A stretch of DNA of 64,000 nucleotides, from assembly GCA_045863055.1 (NCBI GenBank), contig BTUW01000006.1, forward strand, positions 62,001-126,000, in the 5' to 3' direction. Made by a program: the position numbers and the translations under genes. Of this stretch, positions 51,187 to 60,377 are shown one piece after another; the stretch's first letter is position 1, and each line of letters starts with the position of its first letter. The DNA is from UTCHB3 sp008363265 (GTDB taxonomy: Bacteria; Bacteroidota; Ignavibacteria; Ignavibacteriales; Ignavibacteriaceae). The notes under the pieces are model-generated. The model saw only the letters and a list, made by a program, of their open reading frames with translations. It did not search any database and was not told the DNA's origin.

Positions 51187-52518
51187 ATGCAAGAGTCGAA
51201 CCTTCAGGAGACCCTTAAAAAAGCGTTTGTTTCAGACGATCTGCTAACGCAGTGTATGCACTGCGGTATGTGCCTGCCCACATGTCCAACCTATAATATA
51301 ACAAAGCTTGAGTCCTCCTCGCCAAGGGGAAGGATCCGGCTTATAAAGTCGGTTGCCGAGGGGAAACTTGAGATCAACGACACCTTTATAAATGAAATAA
51401 ATTACTGTCTCGACTGTCAGGCCTGCGAGACCGCTTGTCCGGCTGGTGTGAAGTACGGTGCCATCGTTGAAGCTGCACGGGAGGAAGTATCCCGGAATGA
51501 CCTTGAACCCTTCAAGAACCGTTTCCTCAGGCGATTTGGTTTGAACTTTATTCTCGCGAACCAATCCCTTCTCAAGATCGTTGCAAGGATGATCTATTTT
51601 TACCAGAATACAGGTTTACAGGGCTTTCTCCACAGAATGGGTGTCTTCAAGATTCTTGGAACAGGCCTGGAAAAAGCCGATCAGCTTTCACCCGCCATCT
51701 CTAAAAGATTCAGCAGCGATGTAATGGATGAAGTTTACAGTCCCGCCGGACCCGTGAGATACCGTGTACTTTTGCCACTCGGCTGTCTGATGGATGTCGC
51801 ATTCGCTGATATCCATTCCGATACCCTGAATGTTCTTCTGCAACACGGTTGTGAGGTGATCATTCCGCGAAATCAGGGATGCTGCGGCTCACTTCATGCT
51901 CACAATGGCGAGCAGAAAAAGGGGAGGGAACTGGCTCAGAGAACCTACGACCTATTCAGCCGATACGAATATGATTTTATCGTCTCAAACTCGGCCGGCT
52001 GTGGTGCCTACATGAAAGAGTATGGGCATATTTTATCTGATCCCGGGGTTGGTGGAGTCTCACCACTCACCACTCACCACTCACCACTGATCTTTTCCTC
52101 CAAAGTTAAAGACCTCTCCGAATTTCTGGCAGAAACAGGTTTTATGGCTGAAAACTATGATTTCGCCGGAAAAGTGACATACCACGACGCCTGTCATCTT
52201 GCTCACACCCAGAAGGTTACGAAACAGCCGAGGGACATAATCAGGTCTGTTAAAAATGTAAGCTACACAGAGCTCGAAGAAGCCTCATGGTGCTGTGGAA
52301 GTGCCGGTATCTACAATGTCTCACGGTACGATGACGCACTTAAGTTTCTTGTAAGAAAGATGGACAATCTCGATAAAACCGGCTCCGAAGTGGTGGTTAT
52401 GGCGAACCCCGGATGCATGGGTCAGATAAAGCACGGCACGGAGAAGTTCAATCAGCCGGTGGAGGTGATGCATCTGGCAACATTTCTTAACAGAGCTTAC
52501 AGGCCTGCTAAAAAATAG
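51187..52518 (+). CDS. (Fe-S)-binding GlcF-like subunit with an in-frame heptad repeat insertion
   Basis: 443 residues. Two ferredoxin motifs lie at the N-terminus: 'CMHCGMCLPTCPTYN' (about 20-34) and 'CLDCQACETACPAG' (about 77-90). Two CCG cysteine-rich domains follow ('NQGCCGSLHAHNGE' and 'SWCCGSAGIYN', with 'YHDACHLAHTQK'). It is the electron-transfer partner of the upstream FAD oxidase. Between 'GCGAYMKEYGHIL' and 'KVKDLSEFLAE', where relatives have a variable linker, the DNA is a four-fold CACCACT repeat (52061-52088) encoding a Ser/Pro/Thr/His-rich run. The frame is kept, so the protein is probably functional. Confidence 0.9.
   Translation: MQESNLQETLKKAFVSDDLLTQCMHCGMCLPTCPTYNITKLESSSPRGRIRLIKSVAEGKLEINDTFINEINYCLDCQACETACPAGVKYGAIVEAAREEVSRNDLEPFKNRFLRRFGLNFILANQSLLKIVARMIYFYQNTGLQGFLHRMGVFKILGTGLEKADQLSPAISKRFSSDVMDEVYSPAGPVRYRVLLPLGCLMDVAFADIHSDTLNVLLQHGCEVIIPRNQGCCGSLHAHNGEQKKGRELAQRTYDLFSRYEYDFIVSNSAGCGAYMKEYGHILSDPGVGGVSPLTTHHSPLIFSSKVKDLSEFLAETGFMAENYDFAGKVTYHDACHLAHTQKVTKQPRDIIRSVKNVSYTELEEASWCCGSAGIYNVSRYDDALKFLVRKMDNLDKTGSEVVVMANPGCMGQIKHGTEKFNQPVEVMHLATFLNRAYRPAKK
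52061..52092 (-). repeat. Second copy of the dispersed heptad repeat, inside the glcF-like gene
   Basis: On the minus strand it reads GATC followed by four perfect AGTGGTG heptads and then AGACTC. The intergenic copy at 33212-33261 has the same GATC leader, AGTGGTG/AGTAGCG heptads and AGTCTC end. Confidence 0.85.
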
Positions 52519-52788
52519 TTCCAATCAGATTTTATTATTCGATTATTAGAGTAATTTTTCATACTTTTGGAAGTTACTTTAAGCAAAATCCGCAACAAAA
52601 AAAATTTCATCAAGAACCTTTTTTTCAGTAATTCGCGTACTATCTGATAACTTGATACACAATTACAGATTCTCCCACACAATACACCCTGCAGAAGACC
52701 CAGCCGGTAGAAGTATGTTTTGCCCGGCTGTTTCCCATCATATGAACTTAAATCGTAATTTTTTCAGTAATTTAAGCGAAGGTAAGCG
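52519..52788 (+). promoter_or_regulatory. Leader region of the alternative complex III operon
   Basis: 270 bases. TACTTTTG (52562-52569) is an exact TAnnTTTG -7 element, though no TTTG sits at the right distance upstream. CAGCCGG (52701-52707) and CCGGCTG (52724-52730) form a 7-bp hairpin with a 16-base loop, followed by TTT; it could be a weak terminator of the glcDF genes or an attenuator for the respiratory operon. A GAAGG ribosome site precedes the ATG at 52789. No convincing small gene is present. Confidence 0.4.
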
Positions 52789-53355
52789 ATGAGTAGTTTT
52801 ATCGACTATCTATTACGAATCCGGTTACCGATAGTGATATTCGTGGCCATTGCCTCTTTTGCCGTCACATTTTATGTCTCACGCGCTGAAAGGGATGGGG
52901 TCGGGTATGCTCCTGACCAGCCGATCAATTTTTCTCACAAACTGCATGCCGGCACGATGAAGATCGACTGTCAGTATTGCCATACGGGAGTGGAGAAAAC
53001 AAGATTTGCAAGCATCCCCTCTGCAGCAGTGTGCATGAACTGTCACACGCAAGCGAGGACCGACAGGCCTGATATCATTAAACTGACCGAATACTACAAG
53101 AGCGGCAAACCGATCCCCTGGAAGAGAATTCACAGGACGGCCGAATACGCCTACTTCAATCACAGTGTGCATGTAAGCGCCGGAATCGACTGCGCCTCCT
53201 GCCATGGTGATGTTGCCAACATGGACAAGGTTTCCCAGGTGAAACCTTTCACCATGGGAGCGTGCCTCGACTGTCACAGGAATCCCGAGCAAAAACTTCC
53301 GTATCTGAAGAATGTTAAAAAGGGGCCCGAGCACTGCTGGGCTTGCCACAGATAG
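52789..53355 (+). CDS. actA: Alternative complex III subunit ActA, pentahaem cytochrome c
   Basis: 188 residues. One N-terminal membrane helix (RLPIVIFVAIASFAVTFYV) precedes five CxxCH haem sites: CQYCH, CMNCH, CASCH, CLDCH and CWACH, the last at the extreme C-terminus. Five haems plus this anchor is the ActA pattern. ActA takes electrons from the iron-sulfur subunit ActB and passes them to the monohaem cytochrome or the oxidase on the periplasmic side. It opens a tightly packed respiratory operon that continues to the end of the window. Confidence 0.92.
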   Translation: MSSFIDYLLRIRLPIVIFVAIASFAVTFYVSRAERDGVGYAPDQPINFSHKLHAGTMKIDCQYCHTGVEKTRFASIPSAAVCMNCHTQARTDRPDIIKLTEYYKSGKPIPWKRIHRTAEYAYFNHSVHVSAGIDCASCHGDVANMDKVSQVKPFTMGACLDCHRNPEQKLPYLKNVKKGPEHCWACHR

Positions 53356-53369
53356 GAGATATGATACAC

Positions 53370-53579
53370 ATGTCTGAGAAAAAAGAAGCTTTAAAAATGG
53401 ACAGAAAGAAATTCCTCGGCTCTCTTGCCGTTCTGGGTGCCGGTGTCTTTGCATTCAGGAATGTCTTCTCGCTTTTTGGCTCTGCAAAACCAAATAACGA
53501 AAAGAAGAACATTACCGTCAAGGAGAACCCTTATTCGATCAAAAGAAATACCACGGGTGGTGTAAATGAGCGAGCTTAA
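53370..53579 (+). CDS. Small protein with Tat-like signal between actA and actB, unknown
   Basis: 69 residues from ATG 53370, about 11 bases after TAGGAGA. The N-terminus 'MDRKKFLGSLAVLGAGVFAF' resembles a Tat signal with the Arg pair reduced to Arg-Lys. The rest is short, polar and Lys/Asn-rich. The gene overlaps actB by 14 bases. It may be a small subunit or assembly factor of the complex. I do not recognise its family, and a longer version from 53343 would run into actA. Confidence 0.6.
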   Translation: MSEKKEALKMDRKKFLGSLAVLGAGVFAFRNVFSLFGSAKPNNEKKNITVKENPYSIKRNTTGGVNERA

Positions 53580-56500
53580 CAAAGAACAGAATGAGTCGAT
53601 GAGAGACTCCTTGTGGCGGAGTGTCGAAGAATACGAAGCCGGTGGCAAGCTCGACGCAAGTCACTACAACGAATTCTTACCGGGGGTAAAGGAAGAATTT
53701 GACCCTGAGAAAAACCTTACTGGTATTTCAAGGAGAAAATTCCTCGCCCTTCTGAGTGCTTCGGCTGCCTTCACTGCCGCGGGATGTTCCGACTACCGTG
53801 ACAAGGGCGAACTGATGCCTTACAACAAAAAACCTGAAGAAATTACAATTGGTGAAGCCAATTACTACGCTTCAACCTGTACCGGATGCGCTCAGGCATG
53901 CGGTATCCTGATCAAGACCAGGGAAGGCCGTCCGATAAAAGTTGACGGAAACCCGGATCATCCCGTTAATGCCGGCAAGATCTGCGCCAAGGGTCAGGCT
54001 TCGATCATGGATCTTTACGATCCACAGAGGTTTACTGAACCGCAGTCAGCGAGACAAGGGACATACGATCCTGTAAGCTGGCAGGAGGTTGACAAAAAAG
54101 TTATCGCGGCTCTCGCGAGCGGCGAAGCTGCTTTCATCTCGAACCGGGTGACATCACCGACAGCCATGAAGCTGATGCAAGAACTTAGTGAGAAGTATAA
54201 AGGAGTCAGGTATTACTACTACGACCTCTTCTCAGGCGAGAACAGAACTTCCGCGTGGAAAAAATGCTATGGTGAAGAATCAACTCCCGCGGTTATCAAG
54301 TGGGATGAAGCTGACGTGATCCTCGCGCTTGAAGCAAGTCTGTTCGGAACTGACGGAAACAGCCTCGAGCAGCAGAGAATGATCAGATCTCGCCGCGATG
54401 TGCACAATACAAAGAAGTTCAACAGGCTTTATGCCGCTGAAGCGAACTACACTTCGACAGGCGCGAATGCGGACTACAGATTAAGAATTAAACCCGAACA
54501 CTACTACGACCTTGTTCTCACACTTCTGAATGAAGTTACAAAACGCGGAAAAGGGAAGGGGCTTGTGCCTGATTCCCTCGCCGGAACACTCGGTCAGTAC
54601 ACTGCCGACGCGTTCGCGAAGAAGGCCGGTCTTACCGACAAAGGAAAAAGATCGCTCAACTCACTCGTTGGTGATCTCGTTTCGAATGGTGCAAAGTCGA
54701 TAGTTTACGCGGGTGAAACCGTTCCTTCGGACGTTCACGTTCTCGTGAACCTGCTTAACGAAGTAACCGGTGGAACCGCGCTTTACAGCACCTCTGTGGC
54801 AAATGTTGCACTCCACAACTATTCTTCAGCCGCCGAGATCACGGATCTTGTAGCCAGAATGAAATCGGGAAAAGTGAAGGTTCTCGTAAACCTTGATGCC
54901 AACCCTGTTTATCACCTGCCGAAGAGCCTCGGATTCGAAGGAGCCCTCAAGAGTGTTCCTCTGGTTGTATCGCTCGCGACACTTCCGAATGAAACCACGT
55001 TCTTCTCGAATTACGTTCTCCCGCTGAATCATAATTTTGAAAGCTGGGGCGATGCCCGGGTAAGAAGCAACGTTACAAGCACGATGCAGCCTGTTATCGC
55101 GCCACTTTACAACACAAGGCAAAAGGAAGCCATACTCCTGCAGTGGCTCTCAGGCAAGAGCGACGGTTACAGTGAAACTGCTTACCTCGATTACCTGAAA
55201 GGTGCCTGGAAAGAGGATCATGAAGGCGGCAGTTTCGACAAGTTCTGGGCGGGAAGTCTTCACGATGGTCTCAAGCTTTCCACAGGCGGCAAGGTTGATA
55301 CTCCCAAGTGGTCGGCTGAAAATGTTTCCATGAAAAACCCTCTTGCCGGTGGTAAGATGGCCGTTATCCTCGCTGAAAGCTACGCACTTGGTGACGGAAA
55401 ACATGCAAATAACGGCTGGCTGCAGGAACTTCCTCACCCCGTCTCAAAAGTTACCTGGGACAATTACGCTGCCATTTCAGATAAAACGTCGAAACAACTT
55501 GGTGTAAGAACCAATAATCTGCTTGATGTTACTGTTAATGGCCAAAAGGTGACTCTTCCTGTTCTCATCCAGCCCGGCCTCGCTGACGATACCGTGGTTG
55601 TTGAACTCGGTTACGGCAGAACCAAGTGTCCGGTCGTTGCCCTCGAGGTAGGTAAGGACGTGTCGGTTTTCCAGAATGCGCTGAACGAGAAAGTATTCAC
55701 CACAACCACAGTTGCTGCCGGGGTTGGTGTTTATAATCTCGCATCAACCCAGGACCATCACACCTATGATGAAACCCTCGTCAAGGATGTAAAAGACGCT
55801 CATCTGAAGCGCCACATCATCCAGGAGGCGACTGTTTCAGAGTTCGAAAAAGATCCCAAGCTTCTTAAAAAAGGGAAGCACGAGCTTGTCTCACTCTATG
55901 AGAGACACGATTACCCTGAAGTGAAGTGGGGCATGACGATCGATCTGAACAAATGTACCGGCTGCGGAAACTGCTCGGTGGCTTGTTCGATTGAAAACAA
56001 TATCCCCATCGTAGGCAAGGATCAAGTGATTGCCGGCCGCGAAATGCAGTGGATGAGGATCGACAGATACTACGCGGGCTCGCCGGAAGATCCGGTTGCC
56101 TCGTATCAGCCGATGCTCTGCCAGCACTGCGATCATGCTCCGTGTGAGAATGTTTGTCCTGTTGTCGCGACAACACACAGTATCGACGGACTCAACCAGA
56201 TGGTATACAACCGCTGCGTTGGTACAAGGTACTGCTCTAACAACTGTCCTTACAAAGTAAGAAGATTCAACTTCTTCGATTTCAGGGATCACTTCGCCAA
56301 CGGTTACTACTATGAACAGCCGGTTAACCTGGGTCATAATCCTGAGGTTTCGGTTCGTCCGAGAGGTGTGATGGAGAAATGTACTTTCTGCGTCCACAGG
56401 ATCGAAGATGCCAGAAGCAAGGCGCTCGTAGAAGGCAGAAAACTCAGAGGCAGCGATGTAAAAACCGCTTGCCAGGAAGCCTGCCCGGCCGAAGCGATCT

Positions 56501-56646
56501 CATTCGGTGATCTCATTGAAAAAGATACAGATTTCTTGAAGTTTCATGAACATGATCTTGCTTACACTGTACTTGAAGAGCTTAATGTTAAAGCCAACGT
56601 AAAGTATGTAGCCAGATTGTGGAACACTAAGACGGAGGAAGCGTAA
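53566..56646 (+). CDS. actB: Alternative complex III subunit ActB (molybdopterin-like plus Fe-S domains)
   Basis: 1026 residues. A Tat-variant signal region follows a 45-residue leader (SRRKFLALLSASAAF; then a Cys as in a lipobox, AAGCSD). The large middle region (about 100-720) is homologous to molybdopterin oxidoreductases but in ACIII binds no molybdenum. The C-terminal third is a four-cluster ferredoxin-like domain: 'CTGCGNCSVACSIENN', 'CQHCDHAPCENVCP', 'RYCSNNCPYKVRRFNFF' and 'CTFCVHRI' with 'CQEACPAEAISFGD'. It receives electrons from quinol via ActC and passes them to ActA. The N-terminal CxxCxxxC motif (CTGCAQAC) with a later Cys (ICAKGQ) is retained. The gene is directly followed by actC. 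Confidence 0.93.
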   Translation: MSELNKEQNESMRDSLWRSVEEYEAGGKLDASHYNEFLPGVKEEFDPEKNLTGISRRKFLALLSASAAFTAAGCSDYRDKGELMPYNKKPEEITIGEANYYASTCTGCAQACGILIKTREGRPIKVDGNPDHPVNAGKICAKGQASIMDLYDPQRFTEPQSARQGTYDPVSWQEVDKKVIAALASGEAAFISNRVTSPTAMKLMQELSEKYKGVRYYYYDLFSGENRTSAWKKCYGEESTPAVIKWDEADVILALEASLFGTDGNSLEQQRMIRSRRDVHNTKKFNRLYAAEANYTSTGANADYRLRIKPEHYYDLVLTLLNEVTKRGKGKGLVPDSLAGTLGQYTADAFAKKAGLTDKGKRSLNSLVGDLVSNGAKSIVYAGETVPSDVHVLVNLLNEVTGGTALYSTSVANVALHNYSSAAEITDLVARMKSGKVKVLVNLDANPVYHLPKSLGFEGALKSVPLVVSLATLPNETTFFSNYVLPLNHNFESWGDARVRSNVTSTMQPVIAPLYNTRQKEAILLQWLSGKSDGYSETAYLDYLKGAWKEDHEGGSFDKFWAGSLHDGLKLSTGGKVDTPKWSAENVSMKNPLAGGKMAVILAESYALGDGKHANNGWLQELPHPVSKVTWDNYAAISDKTSKQLGVRTNNLLDVTVNGQKVTLPVLIQPGLADDTVVVELGYGRTKCPVVALEVGKDVSVFQNALNEKVFTTTTVAAGVGVYNLASTQDHHTYDETLVKDVKDAHLKRHIIQEATVSEFEKDPKLLKKGKHELVSLYERHDYPEVKWGMTIDLNKCTGCGNCSVACSIENNIPIVGKDQVIAGREMQWMRIDRYYAGSPEDPVASYQPMLCQHCDHAPCENVCPVVATTHSIDGLNQMVYNRCVGTRYCSNNCPYKVRRFNFFDFRDHFANGYYYEQPVNLGHNPEVSVRPRGVMEKCTFCVHRIEDARSKALVEGRKLRGSDVKTACQEACPAEAISFGDLIEKDTDFLKFHEHDLAYTVLEELNVKANVKYVARLWNTKTEEA

Positions 56647-58017
56647 GTGAATATAGATTACAGCAAAGAACTTCCGTTGATCCAGGGAAGGCTCTCTCTC
56701 GGTGAGATAGAGGACCTGATCGCCAAACCGATGTCGGAGAAGCCGACCAAGAAGTATTACATGGCTCTTGGCGTGACGCTTACCCTGCTGATGATCGGCG
56801 CGATATCTCTCGGGTTGACCTTTTACTACGGTATCGGCCTTTGGGGTAACAATCAGCCCATCGGTTGGGCGTTCGACATCGTCAACTTCGTTTTTTGGGT
56901 TGGTATCGGTCACGCGGGAACACTTATTTCCGCTATCCTTTTCCTCCTGAGGCAGAAGTGGCGTACTGCGATAGCGCGGTTCGCCGAAGCGATGACGATC
57001 TTCGCCGTAATGTGCGCGGGTATCTTTCCCGCAGTCCATACCGGTCGTCCATGGTTGGATAGCTGGCTGCTTCCTTATCCGAATCAGCACTCCCTCTGGG
57101 TGAACTTCACTTCACCTTTGTTGTGGGACGTGTTCGCGGTTTCAACATACTTCACAGTGTCACTCGTTTTCTGGTATATCGGTCTTATCCCCGATTTCGC
57201 GGTAATGCGCGACAGGACAACAGGCAAGGTAAAGAAGTTCATCTACTCACTTTTCAGCCTTGGATGGAGGCACTCACACAGGAACTGGCAACACTATGAG
57301 AAATCATACGTGATCCTCGCCGGATTCGCTACTCCTCTCGTGCTTTCAGTACACACGATCGTATCTTTCGACTTTGCAGTCTCGATCATGCCGGGCTGGC
57401 ACACAACCATCTTCCCGCCTTACTTCGTTGCGGGTGCTATCTTCTCCGGATTCGCGATGGTGGTGACAGTGCTGGTTTTTGTGAGAAAGATCTTCGATCT
57501 CGAGAATATTATAACCATAGATCATTTGGAAAAAATGAACAAGGTTATCCTTGCCACAGGTATGATGGTTGGATACGCTTACGCGATGGAATTCTTCATT
57601 GCGTGGTACAGCGGTGTTCAGTTCGAACAGTTCGTGTTCATCAACAGGGCATTTGGACCTTACGCATGGGCCTACTGGATAATGGTGAGCTGCAACGTTA
57701 TATTCCCACAGCTTTTCTGGTTCAGAAAGCTCAGAAGATCGATCCCGGTAATGATGGTCGTGGTTATCTTCGTTAACGTGGGGATGTGGTTCGAGCGATT
57801 CGTTATCACGGTTACCTCGCTCCACAGGGACTTCCTTCCTTCGAGCTGGGGTTACTACGTACCGACTCTTTACGATTTTGGCCTCCTCATCGGAAGCTTT
57901 GGACTCTTCTTTACGCTGGTTCTCCTTTTCGTTAAAGCGATGCCGGTTGTGGCTATTTCAGAAATAAAAGCCGTTGCAGACGGTGCTCAGCCAACACATC
58001 ACGGGGGTGATCACTAA
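56647..58017 (+). CDS. actC: Alternative complex III subunit ActC, NrfD-like quinol-binding membrane protein
   Basis: 456 residues with about ten membrane helices. It belongs to the NrfD/PsrC family: 'GWAFDIVNFVFWVGIGHAGTLISAILFLL' contains the conserved His-Ala-Gly-Thr of ACIII ActC. 'VHTGRPWL', 'VLSVHTIVSFDFAVSIMPGWHTTIFPPYFVAGAIFSG' and 'MEFFIAWYSG' are further typical segments. It binds and oxidises menaquinol near the periplasmic face. The start is GTG 56647, immediately after the actB stop; its own stop overlaps the next start (TAATG). Confidence 0.94.
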   Translation: MNIDYSKELPLIQGRLSLGEIEDLIAKPMSEKPTKKYYMALGVTLTLLMIGAISLGLTFYYGIGLWGNNQPIGWAFDIVNFVFWVGIGHAGTLISAILFLLRQKWRTAIARFAEAMTIFAVMCAGIFPAVHTGRPWLDSWLLPYPNQHSLWVNFTSPLLWDVFAVSTYFTVSLVFWYIGLIPDFAVMRDRTTGKVKKFIYSLFSLGWRHSHRNWQHYEKSYVILAGFATPLVLSVHTIVSFDFAVSIMPGWHTTIFPPYFVAGAIFSGFAMVVTVLVFVRKIFDLENIITIDHLEKMNKVILATGMMVGYAYAMEFFIAWYSGVQFEQFVFINRAFGPYAWAYWIMVSCNVIFPQLFWFRKLRRSIPVMMVVVIFVNVGMWFERFVITVTSLHRDFLPSSWGYYVPTLYDFGLLIGSFGLFFTLVLLFVKAMPVVAISEIKAVADGAQPTHHGGDH

Positions 58018-59183
58018 TGGAACGCACAAATAAATTACACGGTTTAACAGCCCTTTTCGATACTCCGGATCAGATCATTCACGCTGCGGAAAAAGTATCG
58101 CATTCGGGCTATAAAGATTTTGATGTTCACACTCCATATCCCGTTCACGGTATGGATGACGCGATGAAGCTGAAACCATCGAAACTCGGGTATGTAACCC
58201 TCGTATTCGGTCTTTCAGGTGCAGCTCTCGCGCTTCTTCTTCAGTACTGGACAATGGTTGTGGACTATCCGATGAACATCGGAGGGAAGCCCTTCTTCTC
58301 GCTTCCTGCTTTCATCCCTGTAACATTCGAGCTTACGGTTCTTCTCGCAACGCTCGCGACTGTTATCGGCATGATCTCGGTTTTCTTCCGTTTCCCTGAC
58401 AACAAACACCCGTTGCACGACACACCCTACATGGCTTCTGTATCGCGCGACAAATATGGTGTTTTCATCGCAGCTAAGGACATAAAGTTCGACGCTGCTG
58501 AAGTGACGGCACTGTTTGAGTCACTTGGCGGAAAGAATATTTCAGAAGTCTACGAGATCGAGAAAACCCTCTTCGATGCTTTCAATCCGAAATACATCGG
58601 TCTGCTCGCGACAGTTGCAGTACTTGTTTCGGGTGGAACATATTTTGCTCTCAACAAACTTTCTTTCATAGCGCCCTTCAACTGGATGGAACGTCAGTTC
58701 AGGGGAGTTCCTCAGGAGCAAAGCGATTTCTTTGCCGACGGCAGAATGATGCGTGAACCTGTTAAAGGAACTGTAGCGAGGGGGCACATGCCTTACGAGT
58801 TCAAAGATTCAACAGCTCAGCCTGCTGAACCTCTTCCGAATCCGCTCGTCGCTTCCGCTGATGTTCTGAAACTCGGTCAGAAGAAATATCTCACATTCTG
58901 TTCACCATGCCACGGCAACTATGGCGATGGTGATGCAAGGTTGAACGGCCAGTTCCCCGTGCCTCCAAGTCTTCACACTCAGAAACTTCAGCAGTGGAAA
59001 GACGGCAACATCTACCATGTGATCACAGTGGGACAGAACGTGATGCCTTCTTACGCTCATCAGATGAACGTAAAAGAGAGATGGGCTGTTGTGAGTTATA
59101 TAAGAGCTTTACAGAAAGCCAAGAACGCTTCGGAAGCTGACATTCAGCAGTACAGAAAGGAGAATACTTCAAATGGCAACTGA
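58017..59183 (+). CDS. Fusion of alternative complex III subunits ActD and ActE
   Basis: 388 residues. Residues 1-185 are ActD (DUF3341): 'LHGLTALFDTPDQIIHAAEKV', 'DVHTPYPVHGMDDAM' and two helices. A third membrane segment (about 195-215) leads to the ActE part, residues 215-380, a monohaem cytochrome c with CSPCH (about 298-302), 'GNYGDGDARL' and a likely axial methionine in 'NVMPSYAHQM'. In well-studied ACIIIs, ActD and ActE are separate proteins. Fusion fixes the cytochrome to the membrane subunit. The start ATG overlaps actC by one base and the end overlaps actF by 11. Confidence 0.9.
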   Translation: MERTNKLHGLTALFDTPDQIIHAAEKVSHSGYKDFDVHTPYPVHGMDDAMKLKPSKLGYVTLVFGLSGAALALLLQYWTMVVDYPMNIGGKPFFSLPAFIPVTFELTVLLATLATVIGMISVFFRFPDNKHPLHDTPYMASVSRDKYGVFIAAKDIKFDAAEVTALFESLGGKNISEVYEIEKTLFDAFNPKYIGLLATVAVLVSGGTYFALNKLSFIAPFNWMERQFRGVPQEQSDFFADGRMMREPVKGTVARGHMPYEFKDSTAQPAEPLPNPLVASADVLKLGQKKYLTFCSPCHGNYGDGDARLNGQFPVPPSLHTQKLQQWKDGNIYHVITVGQNVMPSYAHQMNVKERWAVVSYIRALQKAKNASEADIQQYRKENTSNGN

Positions 59184-60363
59184 TAACATGCAATATGTGA
59201 AAAAAGATCTGCCGGGTAAGGTTCTCAATATTGGATTGGCTATACTGGCCATCGGACTTATTGTTGGTGCATTCGGATTGATACTCGATCCGCTACGCGC
59301 AAAGTTTTCCTACCTGCTGGGATTTTTCTTCCTCCTCACCATAGGTGTGGGCTCACTTTTCATCATTGCTCTTGAATATGTAGCGAATGCTGATTGGAGC
59401 ACCCCGATGAGAAGGATACCCGAGTTCTTCGGTTCTTCAGTACTCCTTTTCTTTGTACTGGCGATACCTCTCTTCTTTTTCATGCACGACCTCTACCACT
59501 GGACACACACCGAGGCGGTCGAGGCGGACAAACTTCTGAAGGGGAAGGAACCGTATCTTAACATACCTTTCTTCATAGTCAGGGTGCTTGTCACCTTTGC
59601 GATCTGGTCGCTCTACTACTTCTTTGTGGTCAGGAACTCCAGAAAACAGGATGAAACGAAAGATCAGAAACTTACAAAAAAGAACGTGGTAGCTTCCGCG
59701 GTCTTCATCCCACTTTTCGCGATCACACTTACTTTTGCCGGTATCGACTGGATGATGAGCCTTGAGCCGCACTGGTTCTCGACAATTTACGGTGTTTATG
59801 TATTTGCCGGGACACTTCTCGCGGGACTTGCAGCCACCACCCTGGCTGTGATACTGCTAAAGGAAAACGGCTACATGCATCCGAGGATGCACACCGATTC
59901 GCTCGCGAGCCTCGGTGGACTAATGTTCGGTTTCATAAACTTCTGGGCATACATTGCTTTCTCACAGTTCATGCTGATCTGGTACGCGAACCTGCCTGAA
60001 GAAACCTTCTGGTTCATCGACAGGTGGGAAGGCTGGTGGGCATCTATCACACTTACTCTGATAGTGGTTCACTTCCTCGTTCCTTATGCCATACTACTTC
60101 CTGCTCCCGCAAAAAAGGACCCGAAGAGACTGAAATTTGCAGCCGTCTGGATACTTGTTGCTCACCTGATCGACCTTTACTGGCTGATCATGCCGCAATA
60201 TCACGGTGAAAAAAGCGGTCTGGTATATGTACTGACTGAGTTCGGTTTCCCCGTGGCTGCGATCGGTACATTAATAATTGTGTTCTATTTCAACTTTAAA
60301 AAGCATAATGCAGTCCCGATCGGTGATCCGAAGCTTGAGCGGGGACTGAGCAACAGGCCGTAG
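59173..60363 (+). CDS. actF: Alternative complex III subunit ActF
   Basis: 396 residues with about ten membrane helices, the second large NrfD-like membrane subunit of ACIII. Characteristic segments are 'FLLTIGVGSLFIIALEYVANADWSTPMRRIPEFFGS', 'YHWTHTEAVEADKLLKGK', 'FAGIDWMMSLEPHWFSTIYGVYVFAG' and 'LGGLMFGFINFWAYIAFSQFMLIWYANLPEE'. ActF is thought to help with proton or conformational coupling and lacks the quinol site. The start ATG 59173 lies inside the ActD-E fusion gene's end. Confidence 0.93.
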   Translation: MATDNMQYVKKDLPGKVLNIGLAILAIGLIVGAFGLILDPLRAKFSYLLGFFFLLTIGVGSLFIIALEYVANADWSTPMRRIPEFFGSSVLLFFVLAIPLFFFMHDLYHWTHTEAVEADKLLKGKEPYLNIPFFIVRVLVTFAIWSLYYFFVVRNSRKQDETKDQKLTKKNVVASAVFIPLFAITLTFAGIDWMMSLEPHWFSTIYGVYVFAGTLLAGLAATTLAVILLKENGYMHPRMHTDSLASLGGLMFGFINFWAYIAFSQFMLIWYANLPEETFWFIDRWEGWWASITLTLIVVHFLVPYAILLPAPAKKDPKRLKFAAVWILVAHLIDLYWLIMPQYHGEKSGLVYVLTEFGFPVAAIGTLIIVFYFNFKKHNAVPIGDPKLERGLSNRP

Positions 60364-60377
60364 GAGGTGAAAGAGAA

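Noticed and set aside
52714..52792. 25-codon open frame ending in an ATGA overlap with actA
   Set aside because: No clear ribosome site and ordinary composition for an A/T-rich gap; the overlap is likely chance.
53343..53369. Longer N-terminus for the small protein before actB
   Set aside because: It would overlap the ActA C-terminal haem motif, and the ribosome site lies after it.
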